This document shows, in pieces, positions 51,446-61,439 of a stretch of DNA of 63,825 bases. The notes beneath the pieces were generated by a model that had not been told where the DNA came from, searched no databases, and was given only the letters and a program-made list of their open reading frames with translations. Position 1 is the first letter of the stretch. Every line of letters starts with the position of its first letter. The translations under genes were made by a program, and so were the position numbers. Origin of the DNA: Bryobacterales bacterium (GTDB lineage: Bacteria; Acidobacteriota; Terriglobia; Bryobacterales; Bryobacteraceae); contig PMSX01000222.1 of NCBI GenBank assembly GCA_003167495.1, positions 39,883-103,707 on the forward strand, read 5' to 3'.

Positions 51446-54088
51446 ATGCGTTTCTTTTGGCGGCGTAAAGAACGGGAGCAGGAGTTCGAGCGTGAGTTAC
51501 GCGCGCATCTGGATGCGGAGGCCGAGGAGCAGCGCGAGGCCGGCCTGTCTCCGGACGATGCGCAGTACGCGGCGAAGCGGGCGTTTGGCAACCAAGGCTT
51601 GACGAAGGAAAATGTGCGCGAGGCGTGGGGGTGGACGTTTATGGAAACGATTGCTCAAGATTTGCGGTATGCGTTTCGCAGTTTGCGCGGGAGTCCGGTA
51701 TTTGCGCTGGTGGCGATTGCGTCGCTGGGGCTGGGGATTGGGGCGAACACGGCAATTTTCTCTTTTGTGAACGCCTTACTGTTAAAACATCTGCCGGTGC
51801 CTGAGCCGATGCGGCTGGTGCAAATGTTCGAGTACGATCACGGCACCCTGAGAAACACGGTTTTCTCTTTACCCATGATTACGGAGCTGGACAAACGCAA
51901 TCGAGGGTTCGATGGTATTTTGGGAAGTTTCCCGGTGCGTGTGAACCTAACCGCCGATGGCGCCGCCGAACCCTTGAAAGGCGAGGTTGTTACCGGGAAG
52001 TATTTCACTACGCTGCGTGTCAAGCCAGCCTTGGGGCGCCTTCTCACCGAAGACGACATCAGCGCGGGGGCGGGTAATCCGGTTTGCGTGATCAGCTTTT
52101 CGCTCTGGCAGGGGCGTTTTGGGGCCGATCCGCGCATCCTTGAGCGCAAGCTGCTACTGAACGCCCATCCTTATTCCGTAGTGGGCGTCACCGAGAAAGG
52201 ATTTTTCGGGTCGCAAATGCATCCTCCCATCGATCTGCAGCTACCCGTTTCGCGGGCGGGCGATTTCATGGACGGTCCGTTTCAAACGATGTGGAAGTCG
52301 GCCGGCTTTTCATGGCTTGAGCCCTTGGCGCGCTTGAAACCAGGCATAACGGCTGGGCAGGCGCAGGCGCTGATCGATCCGCTGGCGCGCGCGCTTCGCC
52401 TTGACTTGGGAGACGAAGAACAACGCAAGGCACTGGCCAGCTCACACAGAACGTACCAGCTTACCGATGGTAGCCGTGGTGTAAATGTCGATTCCACTTA
52501 CTTCAAGCCGGTCACAATCTTGATGGGCGTGGTGGGCTTGGTGTTGCTGATCGCGTGCGCAAACCTGGCGAATTTGCTGCTTGCTCGCGCCACCGCACGC
52601 GCTAAGGAATTTGCGGTGAGACTCTCGCTGGGCGCCTCTCGCCCGCGGTTGGTACGGCAACTCATGGTTGAAAGCTTGGTCCTCGCTTGTGGCGGCGGGC
52701 TGCTGGGCCTGGCGATGGCCGCCTGGCTTATCCGCACTCTTCTTCTCTTTCTGAATAGCGGCCAGACCAATGGGAACGGGCTGCATGTGGCGCTCGATCT
52801 GAAGGTGATTGGCTTTTCGATTTTATTGTCACTGGTGACAGCGTTAGTGTTCGGGCTGGTTCCAGCGTGGCAATCCTCCAAACCAGACGTCATTCCAGAG
52901 TTGAAAGGGATGACGGCACAGTTGGGCGGTGTTGAGATGCGAAGGTTCCTGATCGTTTTTCAGATTGCACTTTCCATGATGATTCTTTTTGCCGCGGGGC
53001 TGATGACCCGCACGCTCAGCCAATTGAAAACGATTGATCTGGGTTTCGACCCGGCGCGCGTGATTACGCTCAGAATTGACCCGGCGATGGCCGGCTATAC
53101 GACGGAGCAAACTGACCGGGTCTTCGATGACATCCTCCAGCGATTGCGCAGCCAACCGAATATGACTGCCGCGAGTTTGGCCGTAGTCACCCCGCTCGAA
53201 GGCAGCATGATTTCGCTCAACTTTGAGGTGCCGGGCTATGTGGCGAAGAGTTCCGACAGGCAGACGAACTTCGATATGATCAGCCCGCAGTACTTCAAGA
53301 CACTCAACCAAGCTTTACTGGCCGGACGGGAATTCAGTGAACGCGACGTCAAGAAAGGGCAGCGGGTTGCTGTCGTCAATCAACTTTTCGCGGGTCAGTA
53401 CATGCCGGGTCAGAACCCGATTGGGCGGCATTTCAAGATGGGAGACGACGACATCGAGATTGTGGGCTTGGTGAAGAATTCACGCTATCAGGATTTGCGC
53501 GAAGCAATGTGGCCGCTTATTTATTTGCCTGCGAAGCAAACACAATCGTCGGGCTACACACTGCTTGTGCGAACCAAGCTAATGCCAAAGCAGGCAATGG
53601 CTGATATAGAACACACGGTTCGTTCCGTGGACGCGAAAATGCCGATTTACGACGTACGCGAGTTCCAGGATCTGGTTGACGGAGGTATAACGTCGGAGCG
53701 TGCATTAACTTTTCTGTCATCGCTATTCAGCGGATTAGTCACACTACTGTGCTGCATGGGAGTGTATGGCCTGATCGCTTATGCTGTCTCAAGGAGGACG
53801 CGGGAGGTTGGCGTGAGGTTTGCCATAGGTGCGCAGAAAAGTGACGTGGCGAAACTATTCATGCGTGAGAGCGCCGTGCTGATTGTGGCTGGGATTGTGG
53901 TGGGTATACCGTTAGCGCTGGGGTCGGCGCGGGTGCTGAAGAGTTTGCTGTATGGGGTTGAGCCGACTGACGCACCTACACTGGCCCTGACTGTGGCGAT
54001 TTTCCTGGGCGCGGGAGTTTTGGCGAGTTTGTTGCCGGTGAGGAAGGCGACGCGGATTGAGCCGATGCAGGCGTTGCGCTATGAGTAG
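51446..54088 (+). CDS. Large ABC-type permease with N-terminal prefix, two MacB/FtsX modules
   Basis: 880 residues. Cytosolic prefix of ~70 residues (RRKEREQEFERELRAHLDAE, GLSPDDAQYAAKRAFGNQ) typical of the acidobacterial permease family, then membrane helix GSPVFALVAIASLGLGIGAN, a periplasmic MacB-like region, FtsX helices (ILMGVVGLVLLIACANLANL and onward). A second module ends in TREVGVRFAIGAQKSDVAKL and RKATRIEPMQALRYE. AGGAGG 51432-51437 fixes the ATG. No PadR or ATPase gene is adjacent, unlike the relative at 22511-25216. Substrate and energy partner are unknown. Confidence 0.88.
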   Translation: MRFFWRRKEREQEFERELRAHLDAEAEEQREAGLSPDDAQYAAKRAFGNQGLTKENVREAWGWTFMETIAQDLRYAFRSLRGSPVFALVAIASLGLGIGANTAIFSFVNALLLKHLPVPEPMRLVQMFEYDHGTLRNTVFSLPMITELDKRNRGFDGILGSFPVRVNLTADGAAEPLKGEVVTGKYFTTLRVKPALGRLLTEDDISAGAGNPVCVISFSLWQGRFGADPRILERKLLLNAHPYSVVGVTEKGFFGSQMHPPIDLQLPVSRAGDFMDGPFQTMWKSAGFSWLEPLARLKPGITAGQAQALIDPLARALRLDLGDEEQRKALASSHRTYQLTDGSRGVNVDSTYFKPVTILMGVVGLVLLIACANLANLLLARATARAKEFAVRLSLGASRPRLVRQLMVESLVLACGGGLLGLAMAAWLIRTLLLFLNSGQTNGNGLHVALDLKVIGFSILLSLVTALVFGLVPAWQSSKPDVIPELKGMTAQLGGVEMRRFLIVFQIALSMMILFAAGLMTRTLSQLKTIDLGFDPARVITLRIDPAMAGYTTEQTDRVFDDILQRLRSQPNMTAASLAVVTPLEGSMISLNFEVPGYVAKSSDRQTNFDMISPQYFKTLNQALLAGREFSERDVKKGQRVAVVNQLFAGQYMPGQNPIGRHFKMGDDDIEIVGLVKNSRYQDLREAMWPLIYLPAKQTQSSGYTLLVRTKLMPKQAMADIEHTVRSVDAKMPIYDVREFQDLVDGGITSERALTFLSSLFSGLVTLLCCMGVYGLIAYAVSRRTREVGVRFAIGAQKSDVAKLFMRESAVLIVAGIVVGIPLALGSARVLKSLLYGVEPTDAPTLALTVAIFLGAGVLASLLPVRKATRIEPMQALRYE

Positions 54089-54166
54089 CGGTTGAGCGCG
54101 ACGCAACATCGGATGCTGGTGGCTAAACTCTCCTTATAGACTGGTCTTTCATCCGGACAAACACTT

Positions 54167-54601
54167 ATGAAGCTACTTCTCGTACTCACCGCTTTCGCTT
54201 TCTTTGACGCTGCGCCAGACCCTTGGACAGCCAAAGAGATCGTCCAACCGAAAACTTTAGCCGATCACATCGAGGCCAAAGACCAAGCGCCCATCTTTTA
54301 TGTTGGTTTCCCTAGTCTCTATCGCAACGGCTCACACATCACCGGTGCAACCCTCGCGGGCCCTTGCTCGAAAGCGGAAGGCCTCGACGCCCTGAAAAAA
54401 GCGGTGGCCGAACTGCCGCGCGATAAGGAACTTTTCATCTATTGCGGCTGCTGTCCCTTCGTCAAATGCCCCAACATCCGGCCCGCCTACACGGCGCTTC
54501 ATGACCTCGGCTTTACCGACGTGAAGGTGGTCATGATCGAGACCAATTTGCACACTGATTGGATCGAAAAGGGCTACCCCTCCGAAAAAGCAACTCAGTA
54601 G
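54167..54601 (+). CDS. Secreted rhodanese-like protein
   Basis: 144 residues with a short signal peptide (KLLLVLTAFAFFDAA). Rhodanese fold: IFYVGFPSLYRNGSHITGAT, then the active-site loop FIYCGCCPFVKCPNIRPAY with several Cys, the first being in the catalytic place after the strand, and LHDLGFTDVKVVM. Rhodaneses move sulfane sulfur or bind thiols; the extra cysteines suggest metal or redox chemistry. It stands 28 bp before the NtrY-like kinase gene and may share its transcript. Confidence 0.8.
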   Translation: MKLLLVLTAFAFFDAAPDPWTAKEIVQPKTLADHIEAKDQAPIFYVGFPSLYRNGSHITGATLAGPCSKAEGLDALKKAVAELPRDKELFIYCGCCPFVKCPNIRPAYTALHDLGFTDVKVVMIETNLHTDWIEKGYPSEKATQ

Positions 54602-54629
54602 TCCCGATCTGGGCTACCATCAAAGTGTC

Positions 54630-56723
54630 GTGAGAAAGCACCCTCTCGCATTCGTCGGTCTGTCGTCCATCTTTCTCGTGCTCCTCGCCTTACTTGTCTG
54701 GCAGGGCTCGTTTAGCGTGCCATTCCACCCGGCCGACTCACACGAAACCATCCTCCTCTCGGCCGTCTCCATCATCATCTTCATTCTTCTCACAACGCTG
54801 GCGTTCATTCTTTTTCGCGACACTATCAAGCTCTACATCGACCGCCAGAACCAGCGCGAAGGTTCCCGCATACGCTCGAAGTTGTTAGTCGGCGCCATCG
54901 TCCTCACTGTCGCTCCTACTCTTTTCTCCGCGGCATTCAACTACATGGTTCTCAGCCGTACCATGGAAAAATGGTTCACACTTCCAAAGCGCGGTATCGA
55001 CATAAACCTGCAAGACCTCGACAAGTCTTATCGCAAAGAAGCGCAAGCGCTTGTGCAAGCCCAGGCGGACTGGCTCAGCCTCTTGCCCGAAACCCGCGAC
55101 GCAGCCCTTACCGGCCATGTAGATACAAACTTTTTTAAGTCTATCTGCGAAAAGCACGGCATCCGTCAGCTCGTCCTCACGCGTAATAAAGGCGTTCCGC
55201 TGCTCATGTATCAGCTCTTCACAGCACCAGCCGCCACAGTTGTGCGTGCCGAGGCTGATGTCAAGAGCTTGGCCGAACCTGTGGGCCGCCTCACGGTCCT
55301 CTCTGCCATGACGGACGACCCGTCGCAAAAGGAGGCCGAAATTCAGCGTTACCAGAACGATCGAAAGCAGCTCGGCGAAAACCAGAAGTTTTATCACGAC
55401 ACCTACTTTCTGCTCATCTGCCTGCTGACGCTGTTTGTGGTGTTTTTTGCTGCTTGGACGGCGCAATTTCTGTCCCGCCAGCTCAGCATTCCCATCGCCG
55501 GCCTGTTGGAAGGGGCGCGCGAAGTCAGCCGCGGCAACCTCTCTTATCGTGTGCGCGTTAGCGCTATTGATGAGCTTGCCACGCTGGTTCGCGCCTTCAA
55601 CGAAATGACCAGCGAACTCGAAGGCAACGCGAAAGAGCTCGAACTCCGCCGCCGCTTCACCGAAGCCATTCTGGAAAGCATTCCCACGGGCGTGATCTCA
55701 GTTTCCTCCGACGAACGAATCGAACGCGGCAATCGTGCTTTAGCCGGCATCTTTTCGGAGGAAAAGGTTGCCAATTCCAAACGCCTCGCCGATCTGTTCG
55801 CTCCAGAGGACCTCGACGAAATCCGCTATCTGCTTAAGAAGGCTCGCCGCACCGGCACGGCCGCCTGCCAGCTAGAGGTCCCCAGGGCTTCGGGCGTCCT
55901 TCACTTGGCTGTCACTGCCGCTTCACTCGAGGAACGCCGAGGGTTTGTGATGGTTATCGAAGATACCAGCGACCTCCTGCGCGCTCAGAAAGCCTCCGCC
56001 TGGCAGGAGGTGGCGCGGCGCATCGCCCATGAAATCAAGAACCCGCTCACTCCCATCTCTCTATGCGCCGACCGCATCGCGCGCCAGCTCCTCCGTCTCC
56101 CACTCCCGGCCGAAAGTCGCGCCATCCTCGAAGAGTGCACTCTCATCATTCAGCAGGAAGTGCAGACTGTGAAAACACTGGTTGACGAATTCTCCCAGTT
56201 TTCACGTTTTCCCGCCGCTCAGCCCGTTCCAGCCGATCTCAACGAAATTGTCGAAGGCGCCAGAAGTGTTTTTGCCGGCCGGCTCGATTCCATTGATGTC
56301 TCTCTTTCTCTCGATCGCAACATCTCTCACGTGCTGGCCGATCGCGAATTGCTCAAACGGGTGATTGTCAACCTCATTGATAATGCCGCCGAAGCCATGA
56401 CCGATTCCCCTGTTCGCAAGCTGCAAATTGCCACCTCCCAACCTTCGCCCGACGTGGTGGAAGTCTCCGTCACCGATACAGGCTGTGGTGTCTCAAGCTC
56501 CGACAAAGAGAAGCTCTTTCTCCCTTACTTCTCAACTAAGGAACGCGGCACCGGCCTCGGCCTCGCCATCGTCCACCACGTAGTCACTGAACATCATGGC
56601 CGCGTACGCGTCGAAGACAACCATCCCTCCGGAGCCAGTTTCATCGTCGAACTGAATCCGCTCCAACCCGCCGAAAGCCAGCCTCCCGGTTACTCTGAAG
56701 TAGTCGAGTCGAATGCCCAATAG
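54630..56723 (+). CDS. NtrY-like membrane sensor histidine kinase
   Basis: 697 residues from GTG 54630. Three N-terminal hydrophobic segments (about 8-30, 45-65, 86-110), an extracytoplasmic region, a fourth helix near 262-282, HAMP (QLSIPIAGLLEGAREVSRGN), PAS (about 345-455), HisKA with EVARRIAHEIKNPLTPISL (the exact NtrY phrase) and an ATPase domain (LKRVIVNLIDNAAEAM, VTDTGCGVS, ERGTGLGLAIVHHVV). The gene overlaps the response-regulator gene by 11 bp. NtrY/NtrX pairs respond to nitrogen or redox state in other phyla; the signal here is unknown. Confidence 0.92.
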   Translation: MRKHPLAFVGLSSIFLVLLALLVWQGSFSVPFHPADSHETILLSAVSIIIFILLTTLAFILFRDTIKLYIDRQNQREGSRIRSKLLVGAIVLTVAPTLFSAAFNYMVLSRTMEKWFTLPKRGIDINLQDLDKSYRKEAQALVQAQADWLSLLPETRDAALTGHVDTNFFKSICEKHGIRQLVLTRNKGVPLLMYQLFTAPAATVVRAEADVKSLAEPVGRLTVLSAMTDDPSQKEAEIQRYQNDRKQLGENQKFYHDTYFLLICLLTLFVVFFAAWTAQFLSRQLSIPIAGLLEGAREVSRGNLSYRVRVSAIDELATLVRAFNEMTSELEGNAKELELRRRFTEAILESIPTGVISVSSDERIERGNRALAGIFSEEKVANSKRLADLFAPEDLDEIRYLLKKARRTGTAACQLEVPRASGVLHLAVTAASLEERRGFVMVIEDTSDLLRAQKASAWQEVARRIAHEIKNPLTPISLCADRIARQLLRLPLPAESRAILEECTLIIQQEVQTVKTLVDEFSQFSRFPAAQPVPADLNEIVEGARSVFAGRLDSIDVSLSLDRNISHVLADRELLKRVIVNLIDNAAEAMTDSPVRKLQIATSQPSPDVVEVSVTDTGCGVSSSDKEKLFLPYFSTKERGTGLGLAIVHHVVTEHHGRVRVEDNHPSGASFIVELNPLQPAESQPPGYSEVVESNAQ

Positions 56724-58080
56724 CGGTCCTAAAGTCCTGATTGTTGATGACGAAGCCAATATCCGCCAGTCTTTGAGTGGCGTGCTTGCGGACGAGAACT
56801 ACCAATGCGCCGCCGTCGGCAGCGGCGAAGCCTGCCTTGAGGCACTTGCCCGCGAATCCTACGAAGCCGTTTTTCTCGACATCTGGCTTCCGGGCATTGA
56901 TGGTCTCACAACGCTCACGCGCATTCAAGAATGGCCCAGCGGCGCTCGTCCAGCGGTCATCATGATCTCCGGACATGGCAACATCGAGACCGCCGTGAAA
57001 GCCACCAAGCTCGGCGCGTTTGATTTCGTTGAAAAACCGCTCACCATCCAAAAGGTCAGCGTCGTTCTGAAAAATGCCGTCGAGCAGCGGCGCATGGATC
57101 TGGAACTCCGCCGTTTGCGCGAAGATTCCGTTTGGCCCGAAATTATCGGCGATAGCGTTGCCGTGAAAGCTCTCCGCCAGCAACTCAATCTTATGGCCGC
57201 CACCAACGGCCGTGTTCTCATCTATGGCGAGAGCGGCGTCGGCAAGGAATTGGTGGCACGCGCCATTCATCGCTCCAGCCAGCGCGCCAACGGCCCTTTC
57301 GTGGAAGTCAACTGCGCCGCTATCCCCGAAGATCTTATCGAGAGTGAACTCTTCGGTCACCGGCGCACGAACAGCGACGGCAGCACCGACCACAAAATCG
57401 GCAAGCTGCAAAAAGCGCACGGCGGCACTTTCTTTCTAGACGAAGTGGGCGACATGAGTCTCAAAACGCAAGCCAAAGTGCTGCGCGCTCTGGATGAACA
57501 CCGCTTCGAACCGGTGGGCGCTCCGCAATCGATTCAGGTGGATGCGCGCGTGATTGCGGCCACCAACAAAAATCTGGAGAAGGAAATCGAGCGTGGCAAT
57601 TTTCGCGAAGATCTCTTCTACCGGCTCAATGTCATCCCCTTCACCGTCCCCCCGTTGCGAGATCGCGCGGAAGATATTCCCGCGCTTGCCAATCACTTCC
57701 TGCGGGAATTTTCCACTGCGTATGGCCGCAAACCGAAAGAGCTAGCCGAGGACACCATGGAAGCTCTTATGAACTACGCATGGCCCGGCAATGTGCGCGA
57801 ACTCCGTAATCTTATGGAGCGCCTCGTCATCCTGCATCCGCAGCGCCGTATCGAACCGAGGCACCTCGCCTTGGACGGCACTCGCAAGAACCAAGGGCCC
57901 AAGAGTTGGGATTCGTTCGGTAGCCTGCACGAAGTGCGCGATGCCGCCGAACGCGAGTACATCCTACATAAGCTGGATGAGACAGGAGGCAATGTTTCAC
58001 GAGCCTCCGAGTTACTGGGACTAGAACGCAGTAATCTCTACCGCAAGATGAAAGCCCTTGGCATCGCACCTAAGGAATGA
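56713..58080 (+). CDS. NtrX-like response regulator, AAA+ domain without GAFTGA
   Basis: 455 residues. Receiver (VLIVDDEANIRQSL, phosphoacceptor Asp56 in AVFLDIWLPG, Lys in DFVEKPLTI), AAA+ domain with Walker A YGESGVGKE (171-179), Walker B FFLDEVGDM, Arg finger region FREDLFYRLNV, and a Fis-type helix-turn-helix at the end (GGNVSRASELLGLERSNLYR). The loop that contacts sigma-54 should read GAFTGA after ELFGH; here the segment is ELFGHRRTNSDGSTDHKIGK, so the motif is absent. Such proteins usually do not activate sigma-54 promoters and may act with sigma-70 or as repressors. The stop is 7 bp from the convergent aminopeptidase stop. Confidence 0.92.
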   Translation: MPNSGPKVLIVDDEANIRQSLSGVLADENYQCAAVGSGEACLEALARESYEAVFLDIWLPGIDGLTTLTRIQEWPSGARPAVIMISGHGNIETAVKATKLGAFDFVEKPLTIQKVSVVLKNAVEQRRMDLELRRLREDSVWPEIIGDSVAVKALRQQLNLMAATNGRVLIYGESGVGKELVARAIHRSSQRANGPFVEVNCAAIPEDLIESELFGHRRTNSDGSTDHKIGKLQKAHGGTFFLDEVGDMSLKTQAKVLRALDEHRFEPVGAPQSIQVDARVIAATNKNLEKEIERGNFREDLFYRLNVIPFTVPPLRDRAEDIPALANHFLREFSTAYGRKPKELAEDTMEALMNYAWPGNVRELRNLMERLVILHPQRRIEPRHLALDGTRKNQGPKSWDSFGSLHEVRDAAEREYILHKLDETGGNVSRASELLGLERSNLYRKMKALGIAPKE

Positions 58081-58087
58081 TCGTCCG

Positions 58088-60655
58088 CTATGGGAAACGT
58101 GCCCGAATCTTCACCGTGCGGTCCAAATCGTCCACCACTTGCAGCACTTTAAGTTTCAGATCTTTGTCGACCTTCGCCGTCGCGAGCCAGTTGTGCACGA
58201 CCTGATCCGATTCCTTCGAGTGCTGTCCTCCGATGAAAGCGCTGAGCCAAGCCAGGGTGAAGAAAATCTTGCGTTGCTGCTTGATCTGCGGCAAGGCGTC
58301 TAGAGACTGATTCAAATAAGGCGCCGTAATGGCGCTGGCATTCCATGCGTTGAAGTTGCCGAGACTGTCCTGCACCCAGTCTTCCTGGCGCGCGGGGTTG
58401 TGAAGGTAGTCGTCAAAATATCGTTGCTTGGTAGTGGCGTCGGGCTTCGCCGCTTCGGCCACGTACGCGTATTTCGGGCCGATCCCAGCCGCATCGCGTT
58501 TGCTCTCCGCTGCAAAGAATGCCTCGGAGTCCGGTGCATGTTGCGCGAGCATTGTGCTCACCATGCGCCACCGGTCAAGCGAACGTAGTTCCACGTCCGG
58601 TATTGTTACTTCGCCCTTCAAGAGCTGCCGAATCGGTTGCAAGGCCGTATCAGTCGTCGCCAGAGCCAGCAGTGAACGGAACCAGAGAATGCGCAGACCC
58701 TTCTGCGGAGCCCGCGTCATCTTCGCGGCGGCAAGCGCCTCAAATGGTGACGCCCATTTCAGTCTTGCCTCTTCACTCAGATAATCGTGCAGAGCTACGG
58801 CGGAACGACCGCCAATCGATCTCAGCAGAGTCTCGTTGGTTTCATTGGGTAACTCGCGCAGAGCTGTTTCCAGATAGTTGGTAGGTGACATTTCCGCCGC
58901 ACGAACAGAATCCCAGAGAGCGCCCCAGAGAAGAGTGCGCTCGAAGACGTCTTTCACAGTCGCCAGATGATGCCGGATATACTCGCGGCTTCTGTCGTCC
59001 AGCAGGAACAAACCATAGGCGTTGTCTTCGTCGTTTGCAAACACATATGCGGGGCAAGCCTTTCCCACTGCTTCCGGTAGCGTGGCGCTTTGATCAGTGA
59101 GTTTCGCCCGCAAACGAATGGGCGGAGCGTTCCCATAACCCAGTAGGACCTGTGCCGCCAACGGCCAAGTCGCTGGCTCGTCCAGCACGTTTGTTTGAGT
59201 CAGTGTGAGATCGGACAGCTTACCCTGACTGTCACACTCCCAATGAGTCCGTATTTCGGGCATAGCTCGACGCGTAATCCAAGCGGCAGCCCATGGCTTC
59301 AGATTCTCGCCAGACGAACGCTCAAAGGCGCCAACAAGATCGCTCCATTGCGCGTTGCCGTAGAGATGCTCGCGCAGATACAATCGCAACCCGTCGCGAA
59401 AGGGGTTGTCTCCAATCAGGTAAGCAAGCTGCTTCAACAACGCAGGTGCCTTTGAGTAGACGATTGCGCCATAGGCGGATTTGGCATCTTTCAGGTTCGC
59501 GATGTCTTGATAGATGGGCGTTGTTCCTGCCGTGACGTCAATGCCATAAGCGGCAGGTTTGATTTGTTGATAGAAATGCGCCCAAACATTCTGCTCCGGT
59601 TTCAAATCTGCCAGTGCGCGGTAGGCCATGTATTGCGCGAAGCCTTCTTTGAGCCAGAGATCGTCGAACCACTTCATTGTGGTCAAGTCGCCGAACCATT
59701 GGTGGGCTAGTTCATGGAGCAGCAGAGTGTCGCGGCCGAAGCGATCGTCTTCGGTGGGCGCGCTGCGGAAGAGCACGCTGTCTTCGTTTAGAAACGTTGC
59801 GCCCGCGTGTTCCATGCCGCCGAACGGGAAGCCTGGGATGAGGACGATGTCGTATTTCGCGAATGGAAAAGGCTGGGCGAAGTAGGCGCTGAAAAATTTG
59901 ATGCCGGCGGCGGTGGTTTGTTGGACGGTGGGGATTTCAGCTTGGGCGCGGGCGAGTTGGGAGCGGCGGACGTAGATGTCGGGCAGGCCGGGTGTGTGAT
60001 GTACCGATTGAAATGGCCCAACGGCGAAGGCGAAAAGATAGGTGCTAATCGGTTCGGTCTCGGCGAAACTGACTCTGCCGATCAATCCTTGGCCTTCGCT
60101 CAGCCCTGCTCGGGCATTCGCGATCACTGTGTTAGCAGTCTGATAACTGAGACTCAGTGTGAAACGCCCCTTCAAGTCTGGTTGATCAAAGCAAGGAAAA
60201 GCCGCGCTGGCATCCATCGGCACGAAGAGCGTGTAGAAATACTCGCTACCATCCTCTTTGTCTTCATAGCGCGTGATCGGCTTACCAGAAGGTCCAATGG
60301 GGGCATCGAACTGCACGGTCAGAACATTTTCACCGCGACGTAGAGCGGCGGCCGGCAGTATGATGTGACCGTTCTCAGCGTGGACTGGTGTGGCCTGTCC
60401 GTTGATGACGAGATCGCGCGCGTTGTCACCGCGGAAGTCGAGAAGCAACGGTCCGTCTTTGGACAGATCGAATCGAAGCGTCTCTGTTCCCGGCGCCGTA
60501 TTCGCATGGGGCCGAATCTCGAAAGAGAGCGCGTACCGCACGTTTGCTATCGCCGAAGCGCGTTCCGCCGCCAGCTCCCGCGGAATGCCAACCGGCGCAG
60601 TCGCATAGACAGACACAGCTAAACCTCCCAGCGCAAAAGCCGCATGGAGCCACAT
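58088..60655 (-). CDS. Secreted M1-family metalloaminopeptidase
   Basis: 855 residues from ATG 60655, chosen because it gives a signal peptide (LHAAFALGGLAVSVYATA). The frame continues upstream for 128 codons but that part is repeat-like and has no family match. Substrate-binding GGMEHAG at 279-285 (the GxMEN motif with His for Asn), zinc site HELAHQW at 314-320 with Glu337 in WLKEGFAQYM. The long C-terminal ERAP1-like helical domain completes the fold. It removes N-terminal residues from peptides outside the cytoplasm. Convergent with the NtrX-like gene with a 7-bp gap and no visible terminator. Confidence 0.92.
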   Translation of the reverse strand: MWLHAAFALGGLAVSVYATAPVGIPRELAAERASAIANVRYALSFEIRPHANTAPGTETLRFDLSKDGPLLLDFRGDNARDLVINGQATPVHAENGHIILPAAALRRGENVLTVQFDAPIGPSGKPITRYEDKEDGSEYFYTLFVPMDASAAFPCFDQPDLKGRFTLSLSYQTANTVIANARAGLSEGQGLIGRVSFAETEPISTYLFAFAVGPFQSVHHTPGLPDIYVRRSQLARAQAEIPTVQQTTAAGIKFFSAYFAQPFPFAKYDIVLIPGFPFGGMEHAGATFLNEDSVLFRSAPTEDDRFGRDTLLLHELAHQWFGDLTTMKWFDDLWLKEGFAQYMAYRALADLKPEQNVWAHFYQQIKPAAYGIDVTAGTTPIYQDIANLKDAKSAYGAIVYSKAPALLKQLAYLIGDNPFRDGLRLYLREHLYGNAQWSDLVGAFERSSGENLKPWAAAWITRRAMPEIRTHWECDSQGKLSDLTLTQTNVLDEPATWPLAAQVLLGYGNAPPIRLRAKLTDQSATLPEAVGKACPAYVFANDEDNAYGLFLLDDRSREYIRHHLATVKDVFERTLLWGALWDSVRAAEMSPTNYLETALRELPNETNETLLRSIGGRSAVALHDYLSEEARLKWASPFEALAAAKMTRAPQKGLRILWFRSLLALATTDTALQPIRQLLKGEVTIPDVELRSLDRWRMVSTMLAQHAPDSEAFFAAESKRDAAGIGPKYAYVAEAAKPDATTKQRYFDDYLHNPARQEDWVQDSLGNFNAWNASAITAPYLNQSLDALPQIKQQRKIFFTLAWLSAFIGGQHSKESDQVVHNWLATAKVDKDLKLKVLQVVDDLDRTVKIRARFP

Positions 60656-61136
60656 GTTCAGCAGTGTATCCTGCGTTCGTATAAAAGCGCGGCGGCGCCC
60701 GGCTGTACTCTTGGAGCGTTTTACGAAACGAAACCAATGGGCAATACGAGAACAAGTGGCGAAACGGGCGAACAAAAGGCGTTTTTTGCGAAACGAGATC
60801 CGCGAGTACTGGCTGTTCTTACGCAACGAACCCAATTCGGACGGTGAAGGCCAATTTTTGTAAAAACGAACCGAACCGATTGGTTGGGAATCCACCACTC
60901 GGCCATTAGGTCTGAAAATATAAACCCAACGCCGGGTTTCGGCGCGAGGAAGCAAACGCGAAATATTCGATTGTGCAAGGATTTGCAGCATAGCTGGTTT
61001 GAAAATAGCGCGCGGCTGCGTTGTGCGCTGTGAAATCATCGGGACGGCAAAAGGGGAAAGAGCCTATTTTTCAGCCATGTAGCAGGGAAAATAATTCTGA
61101 GAACGGCTGTGACCGCTGCACCAACGCTTGTGGAAC
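60656..61136. other. Intergenic region, repeat-like, open in several frames
   Basis: About 480 bp rich in the words AACGAA, CGAAAC and ACCCAA. Frames on both strands are open over 60 codons or more and translate to Arg/Thr/Asn-rich peptides (YETKPMGNTRTSGETG on the plus strand). I do not regard these as genes; they look like degenerated repeat DNA. Confidence 0.45.
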
Positions 61137-61439
61137 CTATTGGCTAAGTGTTGCCGGCGGAATGCGGGAGATGAGATTGCCAATGGCGCCAACCAGATCG
61201 TCAACGCGTTTGTCGAGCGCGGCTATTTCTTCTTTTCTAACTGCACGTTCCGACTCGATTTGCCGGGTGTGTTGTCGGGTGACCTTTAGCAGTTGGTCGA
61301 TTTCATCCTTTTGCAGGACCTGCGCGGTTAGAAGTTGCTTATGGTCGTGGCGGAATTGTTCGTGGTTGGCGATGAGCAATTCGAGTGCTCTTTCGTTCCG
61401 ATCCATTCGGCTATCGCGATTTCCGTTGGTTTCGGCCAT
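61137..61439 (-). CDS. Small coiled-coil protein of unknown function
   Basis: 100 residues, highly charged, predicted as one long coiled coil: NERALELLIANHEQFRHDHK, LLTAQVLQKDEIDQLLKVTR, then KRVDDLVGAIGNLISRI with a hydrophobic heptad pattern ending. Small proteins of this build are frequent in acidobacterial genomes and are thought of as oligomerising helpers, but no function is known. No operon partner. Confidence 0.7.
   Translation of the reverse strand: MAETNGNRDSRMDRNERALELLIANHEQFRHDHKQLLTAQVLQKDEIDQLLKVTRQHTRQIESERAVRKEEIAALDKRVDDLVGAIGNLISRIPPATLSQ

Noticed and set aside
60656..61039. 128-residue N-terminal extension of the M1 aminopeptidase
   Set aside because: It would put the signal peptide inside the protein, has no family match and consists of repeat-like Arg-rich sequence; ATG 60655 fits far better.
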